From an uncultured Spirochaetaceae bacterium (lineage in GTDB: Bacteria > Spirochaetota > Spirochaetia > Treponematales > Treponemataceae), in assembly GCA_902783155.1 (NCBI GenBank), contig CACZPR010000018.1:17647-81646 (forward strand): a stretch of DNA of 64,000 bases. Direction: 5' to 3'. The position numbers and the translations under genes were made by a program. Shown piece after piece: positions 19,901 through 29,656 of the stretch (positions within the stretch are counted from its first letter, which is position 1; the number at the start of each line of letters is the position of its first letter). A model generated the notes under the pieces. The model saw nothing but the letters and a program-made list of their open reading frames with translations, was not told where the DNA came from and made no database searches.

Positions 19901-21457
19901 CTAGAGAATGTACCTCTGGAGATTCTGGTCCTGCACAATTCCCTTCAGACGCTCGTCCACGTAGGGCTGGTCTATTGTGATTGACTCACCCGCATGTTGG
20001 TCGGCGGAAAAACTCAGGTCCTCAAGCACGGTCTCCATTATGGTGTGGAGTCTGCGCGCACCAATGTTTTCGCTTCTGGCATTGACATCCTCGGCTATGA
20101 ATGCCATGCGGTCTATGGCGTCGTCGGAGAATGTCAGATTCACACCCTCGGTTCCAAGAAGGGCCTCGTACTGTTTGACAAGGGCGTTCTTTGGTTCGGT
20201 GAGTATGCGCTTGAAGTCATCCTTTGTAAGAGCCTCAAGTTCTACGCGGAGTGGGAAACGTCCCTGAAGTTCCGGAATCAGGTCGCTTGGTGCCGAAACG
20301 GAAAAAGCTCCCGCACCGATGAAAAGGATGTGGGTAGTGTTGACCACGCCCCATTTTGTGTTGACGTTGCTTCCCTCGACGATTGGAAGTATGTCACGCT
20401 GGACACCCTCGCGGCTGACCGCCTGTCTGTCTCCCTCGCCACCCTTTGTAGCAATCTTGTCGATTTCATCAATAAAAATTATTCCGCTCTGCTCGACACG
20501 TTTCTTTGCCTCGTCCGCAACCTTGTCCATGTCGGTTATGCGGTCAAGAACATCGGCCATTATAATCTGTCTTGCCTCGCGCACGGTGACAGTCTTTTTG
20601 TGTGAGCGTCCACCGTTGAACATTTCCTGCAGCCCGCTGATTCCTTCCTCAAAGTCCGCAGGATTTCCACCGCTGAACATCTCCATGCCGATTCTTGGCT
20701 GGTGGTGAACGGTGATGTCAACCTCGCGGTCCTCAAGTTTTTTCTCGCGGAGCATGATGCGGAATTTTTCCCTTGTGGCGGACATGTCGTTGCTGTTTTC
20801 CTCGGAGGAAGACTTGTTTTCCGGCTCCGTCGTCTCAGGCTCCACACTCTGGTCCTGCATCTCCCCGTCCTGCATTGGAACGCCAATCCTTATTACACCG
20901 CCGTGGATTGGGGATGAGTTGTCGCCAAAAATGTTTCCGAGAACCTTGACATTTGGACCGGCATCGCCCTTCTTTTTTTTGGATTTTTTACCGGAGCTGC
21001 CGGGAAGAAGAAGGTCAAGAAGCTCATCCTCAACCATTGGCTCCGCTTTTACACGCAGATTTTCCTGAGTCTCGGCCTTGACCATGTTGTATCCAACGGC
21101 CATAAGGTCACGGACCATGCTCTCCACATCGCGACCGACATAGCCCACCTCGGTGTACTTTGTTGCCTCCACCTTCAAAAACGGTGCGCCACAGAGTTTT
21201 GCAAGGCGGCGTGCGATTTCGGTTTTTCCAACACCGGTCGGACCCATCATCAGTATGTTCTTTGGTGCAACCTCGTCACGGATTTCCTCCGGGAGCTTGA
21301 TTCTTCTCTGCCGGTTCCTTAGTGCGACTGCGACAAAACGTTTGGCCTTGTTCTGTCCGATTATGTAGTTGTCCAGTCTGGAAACAATTTCCGTTGGTGT
21401 CAGTCCGTCAGGGATGCCCGAAACTTTATCTGTCAGGGACTTTGTGTTTTCTTCCAT
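19901..21457 (-). CDS. hslU: HslU, ATPase subunit of the HslVU protease
   Basis: AAA+ unfoldase that feeds substrates to HslV. 518 aa, longer than the roughly 443 aa of E. coli because of an enlarged, charged I-domain (residues about 165-290, including a KSKKKKGD stretch and an acidic Glu/Ser run). Walker A GPTGVGKTE, Walker B IIFIDEIDKIA, the GYVGRD pore motif and the conserved C-terminal LQRYIL that docks into HslV are all present. It lies 3 bp downstream of hslV, so the two are clearly coupled. Confidence 0.97.
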   Translation of the reverse strand: MEENTKSLTDKVSGIPDGLTPTEIVSRLDNYIIGQNKAKRFVAVALRNRQRRIKLPEEIRDEVAPKNILMMGPTGVGKTEIARRLAKLCGAPFLKVEATKYTEVGYVGRDVESMVRDLMAVGYNMVKAETQENLRVKAEPMVEDELLDLLLPGSSGKKSKKKKGDAGPNVKVLGNIFGDNSSPIHGGVIRIGVPMQDGEMQDQSVEPETTEPENKSSSEENSNDMSATREKFRIMLREKKLEDREVDITVHHQPRIGMEMFSGGNPADFEEGISGLQEMFNGGRSHKKTVTVREARQIIMADVLDRITDMDKVADEAKKRVEQSGIIFIDEIDKIATKGGEGDRQAVSREGVQRDILPIVEGSNVNTKWGVVNTTHILFIGAGAFSVSAPSDLIPELQGRFPLRVELEALTKDDFKRILTEPKNALVKQYEALLGTEGVNLTFSDDAIDRMAFIAEDVNARSENIGARRLHTIMETVLEDLSFSADQHAGESITIDQPYVDERLKGIVQDQNLQRYIL

Positions 21458-21460
21458 AAA

Positions 21461-22003
21461 TCAAATCTCCTCAACAGTCACATGGCTGTTGGTGTATATG
21501 CAAATCTGCCCCGCAATGGCAAGCGATTTTTCCGCAATCTCCTTGGCTGAATAATTGCTGGACTCCATGTATGCAAGGGCCGCAGAGTAGGCATAGTTTC
21601 CGCCCGAACCAATGGCAATCACATCGTTCTCCGGCTCAATCACATTTCCGTCCCCTGAAATCAGCAGGATATTGTTTTTGTCGGCGACAAGGAGCATGGC
21701 ATCCAGTTTGCTCATCGAACGCTCCGTCCTCCAAAGTTTTGCAAGCTCCACGGCGGAACGAAGAAGGTCCCCGTTGTAGGACTTCAATTTTTCCTCAAAC
21801 TTGTCGAACAAAGTGAACGCATCCGCAACCGAACCTGCGAATCCTGTTATAACCTTTCCGTCATAAATCCTGCGGACCTTTTTGGCATTGCCCTTGACCA
21901 CCGTATTTCCGGCAGTCACCTGTCCGTCTCCAGCCATAGCGACGTGGCCATCCTTTTTTACGGCAATGACCGTCGTGCTTCTGATTTTGTTTTCCTCAGA
22001 CAT
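21461..22003 (-). CDS. hslV: HslV, peptidase subunit of the HslVU protease
   Basis: Threonine peptidase of the HslVU complex, 180 aa. The N-terminus reads [15 protein letters not shown], so the catalytic Thr (first Thr of TTVIAV, residue 10) is preceded by a nine-residue extension that must be removed to expose the active N-terminus; in E. coli only Met precedes it. [19 protein letters not shown] and [10 protein letters not shown], plus GSGGNYA near residue 125, are family hallmarks. I prefer the ATG at 22003, with AGAGG 5 nt upstream, over the GTG at 22009. It is followed 3 bp later by hslU. Confidence 0.96.
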   Translation of the reverse strand: MSEENKIRSTTVIAVKKDGHVAMAGDGQVTAGNTVVKGNAKKVRRIYDGKVITGFAGSVADAFTLFDKFEEKLKSYNGDLLRSAVELAKLWRTERSMSKLDAMLLVADKNNILLISGDGNVIEPENDVIAIGSGGNYAYSAALAYMESSNYSAKEIAEKSLAIAGQICIYTNSHVTVEEI

Positions 22004-22120
22004 AAACACCTCTGATGTTTTAGGGGAAAATCGTTTTTAAATCCCCGCTCCATAAAAGATACCAAAGCATGGGGCCATCGGCAATAGGATTATGGAAATT
22101 TATTCACCCAAAATTGGTCT

Positions 22121-23053
22121 TTAATCCTTTTTTCCGGAATGCGGGAATGCCTGCGCGTAGATTTCCTTGAGACGTTCGGTGGAGACATGTGTATAGCGCT
22201 GTGTCGTGCTGATTGTGGAATGTCCAAGCATCTCCTGCACCATCCTTATGTCGGCTCCATTTGAGAGCATGGCCGTAGCAAAAGTGTGCCTGAATGCGTG
22301 GGGCGAAATGTGTCTGTTTGTTCCCTCAACGCCTGTGTAGCGGTTAAGTATGTAGCGCACTCCGTTGTCCGTCAGAGCGGTTCCCTTGTTGTTCAGAAAA
22401 ATATTTTTGACCGGGGAGCCACCCTTCATGGATGACTGTGGAAAACGCCTGTCCCTTTCCTCAAGATACTCGGCGAGAGCCTTCCTTGCGTCCTTCTCAA
22501 AATAAACGCGGCGGTCCTTTTTTCCTTTTCCGGTGACGATTGCGGAACCCAGGTCCTGGCTCAGATCCTGTATTTTAAGTCCGACAATTTCGGAAACACG
22601 GCACCCGGAAGAATAAAGCATCTCGAACAGGGCGCGGTCCCTTTTTTCCCAGAGCATGTCGGTCTTTCCCGGCTCCGAACATAGCTGGTCAACCTCGGCC
22701 TGTGTCATAAATTTTGGAAGACGCTTGGGTGTTTTCAGGCCCTTCAGCTCCAGAGCGGGATTTGTGTCGATATATCCGAATTTGTGGCAGTAGGCCATGA
22801 GCCCCCTGAGAGCGGCTATGAAACGGTTTATGGATGTGGGGGAATATTTTTTCTGGCTGAGATGTCCAACGCAGCTGCGCATCTCCATGAGCGAGAGATT
22901 TTCTATTGGACTGTCGCCCGGGACCAAATCAAGAAGATGGTTCAAATCCTCCCGGTAGCCTGTTACCGTGTTTTCCGAAAGCGTGCGGACGTTCGCAATA
23001 TAAAGCAGATACTCGTCGCAAGCCTGTGAAAGTGTCAAGGATTTTTCAGACAC
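22121..23053 (-). CDS. xerC: tyrosine recombinase, XerC-like
   Basis: 310 aa site-specific recombinase of the Xer type, likely resolving chromosome dimers at dif during division. An N-terminal SAM-like domain (LTLSQACDEYLLYI) is followed by a catalytic domain with Arg (SSGCRVSEIVGL), Lys (TGKGKKDRRV), HAFRHTFATAML, GHSTISTTQRYTHV and the nucleophile Tyr. The TERLKEIYAQAFP tail suggests XerC rather than XerD, but I cannot assign it firmly. The start is a GTG at 23053 with GGAGG 5 nt upstream. It lies 54 bp after topA and upstream of hslV. A second Xer protein is at 27199-28146. Confidence 0.9.
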   Translation of the reverse strand: MSEKSLTLSQACDEYLLYIANVRTLSENTVTGYREDLNHLLDLVPGDSPIENLSLMEMRSCVGHLSQKKYSPTSINRFIAALRGLMAYCHKFGYIDTNPALELKGLKTPKRLPKFMTQAEVDQLCSEPGKTDMLWEKRDRALFEMLYSSGCRVSEIVGLKIQDLSQDLGSAIVTGKGKKDRRVYFEKDARKALAEYLEERDRRFPQSSMKGGSPVKNIFLNNKGTALTDNGVRYILNRYTGVEGTNRHISPHAFRHTFATAMLSNGADIRMVQEMLGHSTISTTQRYTHVSTERLKEIYAQAFPHSGKKD

Positions 23054-23107
23054 ATGGACCTCCGTGGGAACAGCACAGGGCCATCCCCATGGAGATTTTC
23101 GGCAAAA

Positions 23108-25309
23108 TCATAAATCCATTGCAGTGTCGACTGTCTCCTCTCCTGCGGCGGAATGTAGATAGTCGCAGTCCGGGTTGATGCAGCTTTTGTACGAGCCATT
23201 CTTTTTGTCAAATTTTTCAACAAGGAACCACCCGCACTTTGGACAGTTCACGTCTATCGGCTTGAAGTGTGAAATGAAGTCGCAGTTCGGATAGTTTGTG
23301 CATCCGTAGAACTCCTTTCCGCGCCCCTTCGTCTTTCTGGCAACAATGTCACCGTTGCATCCCTTACGCGGACACTTTGCAAGAGGTATGCTCTTTGTGT
23401 TGTGGCACTCCGGGAATCCAGAGCAGGCAAGGAAATATCCAAAGCGGCCAAGTTTTTTGACCATGGGCTTTCCGCATTTGTCGCAGACCTGTTCCGTCCT
23501 TTCGTCAAGGGTACCCTTGAGGCTTTCCTGTGTGTCCATCACCTTGTCCACCTGGTTGATGAAGGGCTTGTAGAATTCGTCAATCATATTGTTCCAGACA
23601 AGCTCGTTCTGCTCAACATGGTCAAGGTCGGTCTCAACCTTGGACGTGAATTCCTCGTTTATGACATCCGGGAAGGAATCCACCAGAATGCGGCAGATTA
23701 TCTTTCCAAGCTGGGTCGGAACAAGCTGCCTGTTTGAGCGTGTAACATAGTATCTGTCCAGGAGCACCGAGATTATTGGCGCGTATGTTGATGGACGGCC
23801 GATTCCCTTTTCCTCCAGGGTCTTTACCATGGATGCGTCCGTGTATCTCGCCGGTCCCTGCGTAAAATGCTGCTCAGGGTAGAATGTGCCGCTCGAAAGT
23901 TTTTCACCTGTCTTAAGCGAAGGAAGGGAGCCTGTCACCTCCTCCTTTGACGAAAGAACCTTCATCACAGAGTAGAAACCCTTTTCCGAAAGTTTTGATG
24001 CCGACACACGGAAAACTGCGTCGCCCGCAAGAATGTCAACGCTGGTCGTCTTGGTCCTTGCGTTGTTCATCTGGCTGGAAACAAAGCGTTCCCAAATTAT
24101 TGAATAGAGCCTGAGAAGGTCCCTGCTGAGATAATCCTTGACGGAATCCGGGGTGTACTTAACGTAGGTCGGCCTTATGGCTTCGTGGGCATCCTGGGCG
24201 GACTTTCCAACTGCGTACTCAATCTTTTCCGGCGGAAGCTGGTCAGGGTGGTTCTCGCCAATCCATGCGCGGACATCATCAATCGCGGTCTGTGAAATAC
24301 GGACGGAATCAGTACGCATGTAGGTAATCAGACCCACGCGGCTGCTTCCAATCTGTATGCCCTCGTAGAGCTGCTGGGCAAGCTGCATTGTCTTTTTTGA
24401 CGTGAATCCAAGACGGTTTGCGGCGGCCTGCTGTAGTTTTGATGTTGTGAACGGAGCCTTGGGACGGACGGTCTTTTCGCTTTCCTTGATTTCGCCAACA
24501 ATACATTCCGCGCTGTTGATTTCGGAGATTATGGCGTTCACGGAATCAAGGTTCTTAAGCTCGGGCTTGCTTCCATGGTACTGGACCAGCTGGGCTGTGA
24601 ACTTTGATTTTCCCTTCATAAAATCGGCATCAAGGGTCCAATATTCCTCGGGGATAAAATCCTCGACCTCCTTTTCCCTTTCGCAGATGAGCCTAAGGGC
24701 AACGGACTGGACCCTTCCCGCGCTGAGTCCGTTCTTGACTTTCTTCCACAGGAGCGGACTAAGGTTGTAGCCAACAAGACGGTCCAGAACACGGCGGGCC
24801 TTCTGTGCGTTGACCTTTGCCTCGTCGATTTCTCCTGGATGCTTTACGGCCTCCTTGATTGCGAGCGGAGTAATCTCGTTGAAGACTATCCTGTTGATTG
24901 GGGCCTCCGTCTTTTCGGCAAGGGCATGGTTCAGATGCCAGGCAATAGCCTCCCCCTCGCGGTCGTTATCGGATGCGAGCAGAATCTGTTTTGAATTCTT
25001 TGCGTCCTTCTGCAGTTCCTTCAAAAGTTTTGCGCGACCACGGACCGTAATATATTCGGGCTGGAAATTGTTCGCCACGTCTATAGCCAGACGGCTCTTC
25101 GGAAGGTCGATAAGATGTCCCATGGACGCCTTGACCACGTAGCCGCTTCCAAGATAGTGCTCTATGGTCTTCGCCTTGGCCGGTGACTCCACTATGACCA
25201 ATGTTTTTTTGCCGCCATCGCTTTTGGCAGATTTTGTGCCCCTTGATTTTGCAACAAGCGTTCCCGCGCTGGCATCGGTTTCTACTGATTTAGCTGCTCT
25301 AGCTGCCAT
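23108..25309 (-). CDS. topA: DNA topoisomerase I
   Basis: Type IA topoisomerase relaxing negative supercoils, 733 aa. After a short Lys/Ala-rich leader come the Toprim motif TLVIVESPAKAKTIEHYLG, DNDREGEAIAWHL, the active-site Tyr in GLITYMRTDSVRIS, and GRPSTYAPIISVL. Three four-Cys zinc modules close the protein (CDKCGKP...PEC, CPRKGC...PNC, CPKCG...PDC). It follows dprA by 32 bp and precedes the XerC-like gene, a topology/recombination gene grouping. The ATG start at 25309 has GGGGTG 5 nt upstream. Confidence 0.98.
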   Translation of the reverse strand: MAARAAKSVETDASAGTLVAKSRGTKSAKSDGGKKTLVIVESPAKAKTIEHYLGSGYVVKASMGHLIDLPKSRLAIDVANNFQPEYITVRGRAKLLKELQKDAKNSKQILLASDNDREGEAIAWHLNHALAEKTEAPINRIVFNEITPLAIKEAVKHPGEIDEAKVNAQKARRVLDRLVGYNLSPLLWKKVKNGLSAGRVQSVALRLICEREKEVEDFIPEEYWTLDADFMKGKSKFTAQLVQYHGSKPELKNLDSVNAIISEINSAECIVGEIKESEKTVRPKAPFTTSKLQQAAANRLGFTSKKTMQLAQQLYEGIQIGSSRVGLITYMRTDSVRISQTAIDDVRAWIGENHPDQLPPEKIEYAVGKSAQDAHEAIRPTYVKYTPDSVKDYLSRDLLRLYSIIWERFVSSQMNNARTKTTSVDILAGDAVFRVSASKLSEKGFYSVMKVLSSKEEVTGSLPSLKTGEKLSSGTFYPEQHFTQGPARYTDASMVKTLEEKGIGRPSTYAPIISVLLDRYYVTRSNRQLVPTQLGKIICRILVDSFPDVINEEFTSKVETDLDHVEQNELVWNNMIDEFYKPFINQVDKVMDTQESLKGTLDERTEQVCDKCGKPMVKKLGRFGYFLACSGFPECHNTKSIPLAKCPRKGCNGDIVARKTKGRGKEFYGCTNYPNCDFISHFKPIDVNCPKCGWFLVEKFDKKNGSYKSCINPDCDYLHSAAGEETVDTAMDL

Positions 25310-25341
25310 TTATACACCCCAATAGCATTTTTTTTCAATTT

Positions 25342-26322
25342 TTAAAAAGCCAATTCCGGCTGACCGGCTTTTTTTTCTGACGGACCCGGACATTCTTCAA
25401 GTGTCCTTATGAATTCGTCATAGCTCCCGAAAACAGGAGCGCCATCCCTCACATAGTTTTCAGAGGAATTCTCTATTTTTCCAAGAGCCGTCTTTGTGTT
25501 TTTCATCCTGAGCGCGGCCACAGTCTTTTCGGTCAACTGCGATGCCTGCTCACAAAAACAGTCCCTGTGGAACATCAGATAGCGGTTGTAGTTCAGGGCA
25601 AAGTCCGCCGTAATCAAAGCCCCGCTGCCGGGTGGAGCCTGTGTAACGACGGTAACAGAAGACAGAGCCGCTATCAGTCTGTTTCTTTTTACGTAACGCC
25701 ATGTCTCCGACGGAACTCCGGGAAGGTACTCGCTCAAAAGAAGTCCTCCGCCCTCCAGAATCCTTGATGCAAGGCTCCTGTTTCCATACGGGACAACCGT
25801 GTCTATCCCAGATGGCATGACGGCTGCCGTAAGTCCACCGGAAGACAATGCCCCCCTGTGCGCGAACGTATCAACACCATAGGCCAATCCGCTCACGACT
25901 GTCAATCCATCGGACGCACATCTAGCCGCAAAATCCAGAGTGGACTCGGCGCATTTCTGGCAGACACGTCTTGTTCCGACTACGGACACGCATCTTTTTT
26001 CAAGGCAGCCAATCTCACCGCGGACAAAAACCATGTACGGCGGATCGAACATCTGCGAAAACATGGCCGGATAACCCGGGTCCCGTGCAGTGTATGCCTT
26101 TATGCCAAGCCTCTCGATTATGGCAAAACTCCTTTCCGCAATGGCCAGACACCTGTTTCCGTCCCAGGTGGCGTTTTTGATTGCGCGACCCACGGCAGCA
26201 CCAAGCGTCTCCCTGTCCATGGAGCAAAGTTCGTCCACGGATGACAGTTTTTCCCCAAGCAGGGTCTTTTCCCTGAAAGTGAGAAATTCTATTGAAGAAA
26301 GTGCAAGTTCCAAAAGATTCAC
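25342..26322 (-). CDS. dprA: DNA-processing protein DprA/Smf
   Basis: Rossmann-fold single-stranded-DNA-binding protein that loads RecA in natural transformation; widely kept in species with no known competence. 326 aa with VSVVGTRR, VSGLAYGVDTFAHRGAL, GIDTVVPYGNRSLA, LSEYLPG and QAPPGSGALITADFAL, all typical. The assigned start is a GTG at 26322 without a Shine-Dalgarno; a -10 box ends 6 nt upstream, so the transcript may be leaderless. It is followed closely by topA. The N-terminal region is SAM-like; no C-terminal winged helix is obvious. Confidence 0.94.
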   Translation of the reverse strand: MNLLELALSSIEFLTFREKTLLGEKLSSVDELCSMDRETLGAAVGRAIKNATWDGNRCLAIAERSFAIIERLGIKAYTARDPGYPAMFSQMFDPPYMVFVRGEIGCLEKRCVSVVGTRRVCQKCAESTLDFAARCASDGLTVVSGLAYGVDTFAHRGALSSGGLTAAVMPSGIDTVVPYGNRSLASRILEGGGLLLSEYLPGVPSETWRYVKRNRLIAALSSVTVVTQAPPGSGALITADFALNYNRYLMFHRDCFCEQASQLTEKTVAALRMKNTKTALGKIENSSENYVRDGAPVFGSYDEFIRTLEECPGPSEKKAGQPELAF

Positions 26323-26328
26323 ACAAAA

Positions 26329-26358
26329 AATGTATTGAATTTAGGCCTTGATAGTCAA
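26329..26358 (-). promoter_or_regulatory. promoter for dprA-topA, candidate leaderless start
   Basis: Minus strand TTGACT (26353-26358), 18 bp, TACATT (26329-26334). Only six bases separate the -10 box from the GTG start of dprA, so transcription would begin at or next to the start codon. Confidence 0.5.
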
Positions 26359-26391
26359 GTGTCGGGATAAAAAAGAATTTAAAACAATTTA

Positions 26392-26421
26392 GGGGAATCC
26401 AGACAAAAGCCCGGACTCCCC
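26392..26421 (-). terminator. probable terminator between TPR lipoprotein and dprA
   Basis: Minus-strand stem GGGGAGTCCGG / CTGGATTCCCC (about 11 bp with two G-U pairs). The following tract TAAATTGTTTTAAATTC is T-rich rather than a clean U run, so termination may be partial. Confidence 0.5.
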
Positions 26422-26446
26422 CTCAAAAACCAGATGCCGCAAGAAA

Positions 26447-27202
26447 TTAGTTGTTTGCCTCGGTCCTGTATTTCATGGCCTCAACCGTTGTCCTGTTGGC
26501 TTCGGCCTGCTTGACTTTCTCCGCATTTGGATTCAGCTTTATAATCTCGTCGTACAGTGCAATGGCCTTGTCAAATTCAAGATTCTCGTAGTAGGCGCGC
26601 GCAAGTACAAATCTTCCGTCCGTGTCCCTCACCTGGGTCTCAAGGAAGGTCTCCAGATAAGGAATGGCCTTTTCAGGTTCGTTCATGTCAAAGACATAAA
26701 GCACACCGATTCCGTACATGGCCCTGTAGTATTTCGGGTCTATGGCAAGCGCGCGAAGGAATGACTCCTCGGACACCCTAAGGTACTGCATCTTTATCTC
26801 GCCGACAGAGCCGTCGTTGTGGATGTTCCAGTCAATCTGGCTGTTTGAGACGTATCCAGCGCATACCGCAAGATAGTAGTAGAGGTTGGCGTTGTTCGGG
26901 TAGAACTCAAGTGCCTTCTGGAAAGCCTCGTATGCCTTGCCGTAAAGCTGCTCATCAAGATAGCGTGTCCCGAGAATCTTGTACCAGACTCCCTCCTGTG
27001 CCTGCGTGGTGGCTAAATCTATGGCGCGGCGGTCATATTTTTCTATGGCCTCCTTGAGTTCCTCCTTTGTCGTGGGGGAAGAGACACCCTCCTCCATCTT
27101 CTGCATCCGCTTGATTGCGTTGTAGGAATTTCCACAGGAAACACAGACCAAAGCTGTTGAAACAACGGCGGCGACAAATGCTGTCCTCAATACTTTCTTC
27201 AT
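26447..27202 (-). CDS. TPR lipoprotein
   Basis: 251 aa. The lipobox VCVSCG (Cys about residue 23) after a hydrophobic signal predicts a lipid-anchored periplasmic protein. From about residue 70 there are tetratricopeptide-like repeats (KAYEAFQKALEFYPNNANLYY, SFLRALAIDPKYYRAMYGIG, KAIALYDEIIKLNPNAEK). ATG overlaps the Xer stop (ATGA), and AGGAGG precedes it. Its position between the recombinase and dprA seems shared with other treponemes (from memory). TPR proteins are scaffolds; the partner is unknown. The call as TPR lipoprotein is firm, the function is not. Confidence 0.85.
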   Translation of the reverse strand: MKKVLRTAFVAAVVSTALVCVSCGNSYNAIKRMQKMEEGVSSPTTKEELKEAIEKYDRRAIDLATTQAQEGVWYKILGTRYLDEQLYGKAYEAFQKALEFYPNNANLYYYLAVCAGYVSNSQIDWNIHNDGSVGEIKMQYLRVSEESFLRALAIDPKYYRAMYGIGVLYVFDMNEPEKAIPYLETFLETQVRDTDGRFVLARAYYENLEFDKAIALYDEIIKLNPNAEKVKQAEANRTTVEAMKYRTEANN

Positions 27203-28146
27203 AAATCATTTCCTCCTGATAAGTCGTCCCCGACTTTTTTGTCAGCGTGGCCAGGGAAATATCCTGCATGGTATTCCTCAAGCTGCTCATCTTCTATGTG
27301 CGTATAAATCTGCGTGGTGGCCAGGTCGGTATGCCCAAGAAGCTCCTGCACCGAACGCAAATCCGCACCCCCGGAAAGAAGGTGTGTCGCGAACGAATGT
27401 CTAAGAGTATGGACCTTTGCCTCGACCCCGCTCTTTTTTTCAAGCTCCTGAAAATTTTTCCAGATGCCCTTTCTTGAAAGAGCTTCCCCCCTGAAGTTGA
27501 CAAAGACCTCGGAAATCTGTCTCTGCCCGACAATGGCCGGTCTTGTCTCGAAAAGCCATTTTTTCAGCCACATCGAGGCCACATCTCCAAAAGGTACTAT
27601 CCTTTCTTTATCGCCCTTTCCGTGGACAAGTATTATAGATTCATCAAAATGGACATTGGAAATCAGAAGACCGGCGGCCTCGCTGATTCTAAGTCCGCAG
27701 CTGTAAATCAGCTCAAACAGTGCCCTGTCCCTTATTCCGAGGGGCTTTGAAACGTCTATGACATCAAGCAGAGCGTCAACCTGCTCAACGGACAGAACCT
27801 TCGGGAGCCTTCTGGAAGCCTTTGGTCTGTCCATCTCCAGGGCATAGTTTTCGGTCCATATTCCCTGGCGTTTCAGATACGCACCGAACGCACGCAACGC
27901 GGAAATGTCCTTGGATACCGTCAAATCGGAGCTTCCGTGTTCCCGTCTCCATATCAGGTAGTACAGGAGATTCTGTTTCTCGACATTCCTTAGCGGTATG
28001 GAATTTTCTCCAAGCCACAAAAGAAATTCCTCGCAGCTGAAACAGTATGTGCTTGCGGATAGCTCTGCCCTGCCCTCAACCATCAGAAGATCCGAGTAGA
28101 ATCCCTGAAGAATTGGCGGCCAGTTGGCTCCGGCTGTTTTTTTCAT
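27199..28146 (-). CDS. xerD: tyrosine recombinase, XerD-like
   Basis: 315 aa Xer-family recombinase. Catalytic set: Arg in SCGLRISEAAGL, Lys in HGKGDKERIV, KVHTLRHSFATHLL, ELLGHTDLATTQIYTHI with the nucleophile Tyr. GADLRSVQELLGH resembles XerD more than XerC. It overlaps the ftsZ stop (ATGA at 28143-28146) and the TPR lipoprotein start by 4 bp each, so it is translated as part of the division operon. Together with 22121-23053 it likely forms the XerCD pair; which is which is an inference. Confidence 0.9.
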   Translation of the reverse strand: MKKTAGANWPPILQGFYSDLLMVEGRAELSASTYCFSCEEFLLWLGENSIPLRNVEKQNLLYYLIWRREHGSSDLTVSKDISALRAFGAYLKRQGIWTENYALEMDRPKASRRLPKVLSVEQVDALLDVIDVSKPLGIRDRALFELIYSCGLRISEAAGLLISNVHFDESIILVHGKGDKERIVPFGDVASMWLKKWLFETRPAIVGQRQISEVFVNFRGEALSRKGIWKNFQELEKKSGVEAKVHTLRHSFATHLLSGGADLRSVQELLGHTDLATTQIYTHIEDEQLEEYHAGYFPGHADKKVGDDLSGGNDL

Positions 28147-29561
28147 AGGCCGTCGTTTCTCAGATCAATGCTGTGGCTGCGCACTCTGGTTCTTCTTGCC
28201 GGTTCCCTCCATGCCGCTGGCTGGGTCCTGTCCCCCAAATCGATGTTCGCGGGTGGCTCGTTCACGGGTCTGGAATGATAGGTTTCATTATAGTTCACAC
28301 CTGGCATGGAAAACTTGTCGCCCATTGAAATATTGTTTTCGGCTGTCGAATAGTTTCTGTTTCCGGTCTGCTGCTGCGAAAAAAAGTTTCCCGAAGGTCT
28401 ATCCGGCTCCTCGTTGATTATCTGGGGGTTGACCGGTATGTTGCTCGGCTTTGGCTCCGGTGCGGGTCTTGACGGCTTGTTGTTCTTGAAGCCCATAATC
28501 TCGTCGAAGGTGTCCATGGAGACAACATTGCTGTGGGAAGCGCTTCCATCATCGTCAAGTGAACGTCCGTCGCCATTCTGCTCAAATCCTGTCGCTATGA
28601 CGGTCACGCTGATTTTGTCGCCCATGTTTGGATCAAGGACCTGGCCCCAGAACACTTTCCGGTTGGGATTCGCGGATGCCGATATGGTCTTGATGATTTC
28701 CTCAATCTCAATCATGCCAAGGTCTTCCGCGCTTGTTATGTTCACAAGTATGTTCGAAGCACCGTCTATGCTCCTGTTTTCGAGCATCGGGTTGTAGATT
28801 GCATTCTGGGCAGCCTCCACCGCACGGTTTTCTCCACCGGCAATACCGACACCAAGGATGGCCTCTCCCTGGTCCTTCATAACGGTCTTCATGTCGGCGA
28901 AGTCGCAGTTAATTTCTCCCGGCTTGGTGATTATCTCGGTGATTCCCATTACACCCTGGCAAAGAACGTCATCAGAAAGTTTGAAGGCCTGCTTGAAGCT
29001 GAACGACCTGTCGTTTCCTGTAATCTTCATTATCTGCTGGTTCGGGATTACGATGAGGCTGTCCACATGCTCGCGCAGTTTCTTGATTCCGTTTGCGGCA
29101 TACTCCCTTCTGGCCGAGCCCTCAAAATCAAAAGGTGTGGTGACGACAGCAAGGGTAAGGCATCCCTGTTCCTTGGCAATGCGGGCGACCACAGGCACGG
29201 ATCCGGTTCCAGTTCCACCGCCCATTCCAGCAGTGATTATGACCATGTTGGCTCCGCTCACGATGTTCGTTATGACCTCAACATCTTCCTCGGCGGCCTT
29301 CTCCCCGACATCAGGATTTCCTCCCGCTCCAAGACCACCGGTCAGCTGCTGTCCGATTGGAATCCTTCTCTGCGCCTTGGATATTCTGAGGGCCTGCATA
29401 TCGGTGTTCATTACAATAAACTCCACATCGCTCACGCCGGCCCCAATCATGCGGTTGACAGCGGAAGACCCACCTCCGCCGCATCCAATTATCTTGATGA
29501 CAGTTGGACTTGGAGCAGAAAGCATTTCTCCAGCGTCCTTCTCTACAGACAGTTCCATCAT
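28143..29561 (-). CDS. ftsZ: cell division protein FtsZ
   Basis: Tubulin-like GTPase that forms the Z ring. 472 aa, longer than the usual 380-400 because of an extended linker (residues about 350-450, Asn/Pro/Ser-rich). IKIIGCGGGGSSAVNRMI, the tubulin signature GGGTGTGS, and the T7 loop NCDFADMKTVM are intact. The C-terminal tail RTRVRSHSIDLRNDGL lacks the common D-I-P-x-F-L-R core, though it is basic and ends in a short acidic/hydrophobic peptide. ATG-ATG at 29561 with GGGAGG upstream. It lies 95 bp after ftsA and overlaps the Xer gene. Confidence 0.97.
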   Translation of the reverse strand: MMELSVEKDAGEMLSAPSPTVIKIIGCGGGGSSAVNRMIGAGVSDVEFIVMNTDMQALRISKAQRRIPIGQQLTGGLGAGGNPDVGEKAAEEDVEVITNIVSGANMVIITAGMGGGTGTGSVPVVARIAKEQGCLTLAVVTTPFDFEGSARREYAANGIKKLREHVDSLIVIPNQQIMKITGNDRSFSFKQAFKLSDDVLCQGVMGITEIITKPGEINCDFADMKTVMKDQGEAILGVGIAGGENRAVEAAQNAIYNPMLENRSIDGASNILVNITSAEDLGMIEIEEIIKTISASANPNRKVFWGQVLDPNMGDKISVTVIATGFEQNGDGRSLDDDGSASHSNVVSMDTFDEIMGFKNNKPSRPAPEPKPSNIPVNPQIINEEPDRPSGNFFSQQQTGNRNYSTAENNISMGDKFSMPGVNYNETYHSRPVNEPPANIDLGDRTQPAAWREPARRTRVRSHSIDLRNDGL

Positions 29562-29656
29562 TTTATTTTTTCCTCCCGACCCATTTTCTATATGTAACCC
29601 CTATTCTATCCCAAATCGTCTGTTTTTTACACCACCCTACGGAAAAAAATTTATGG

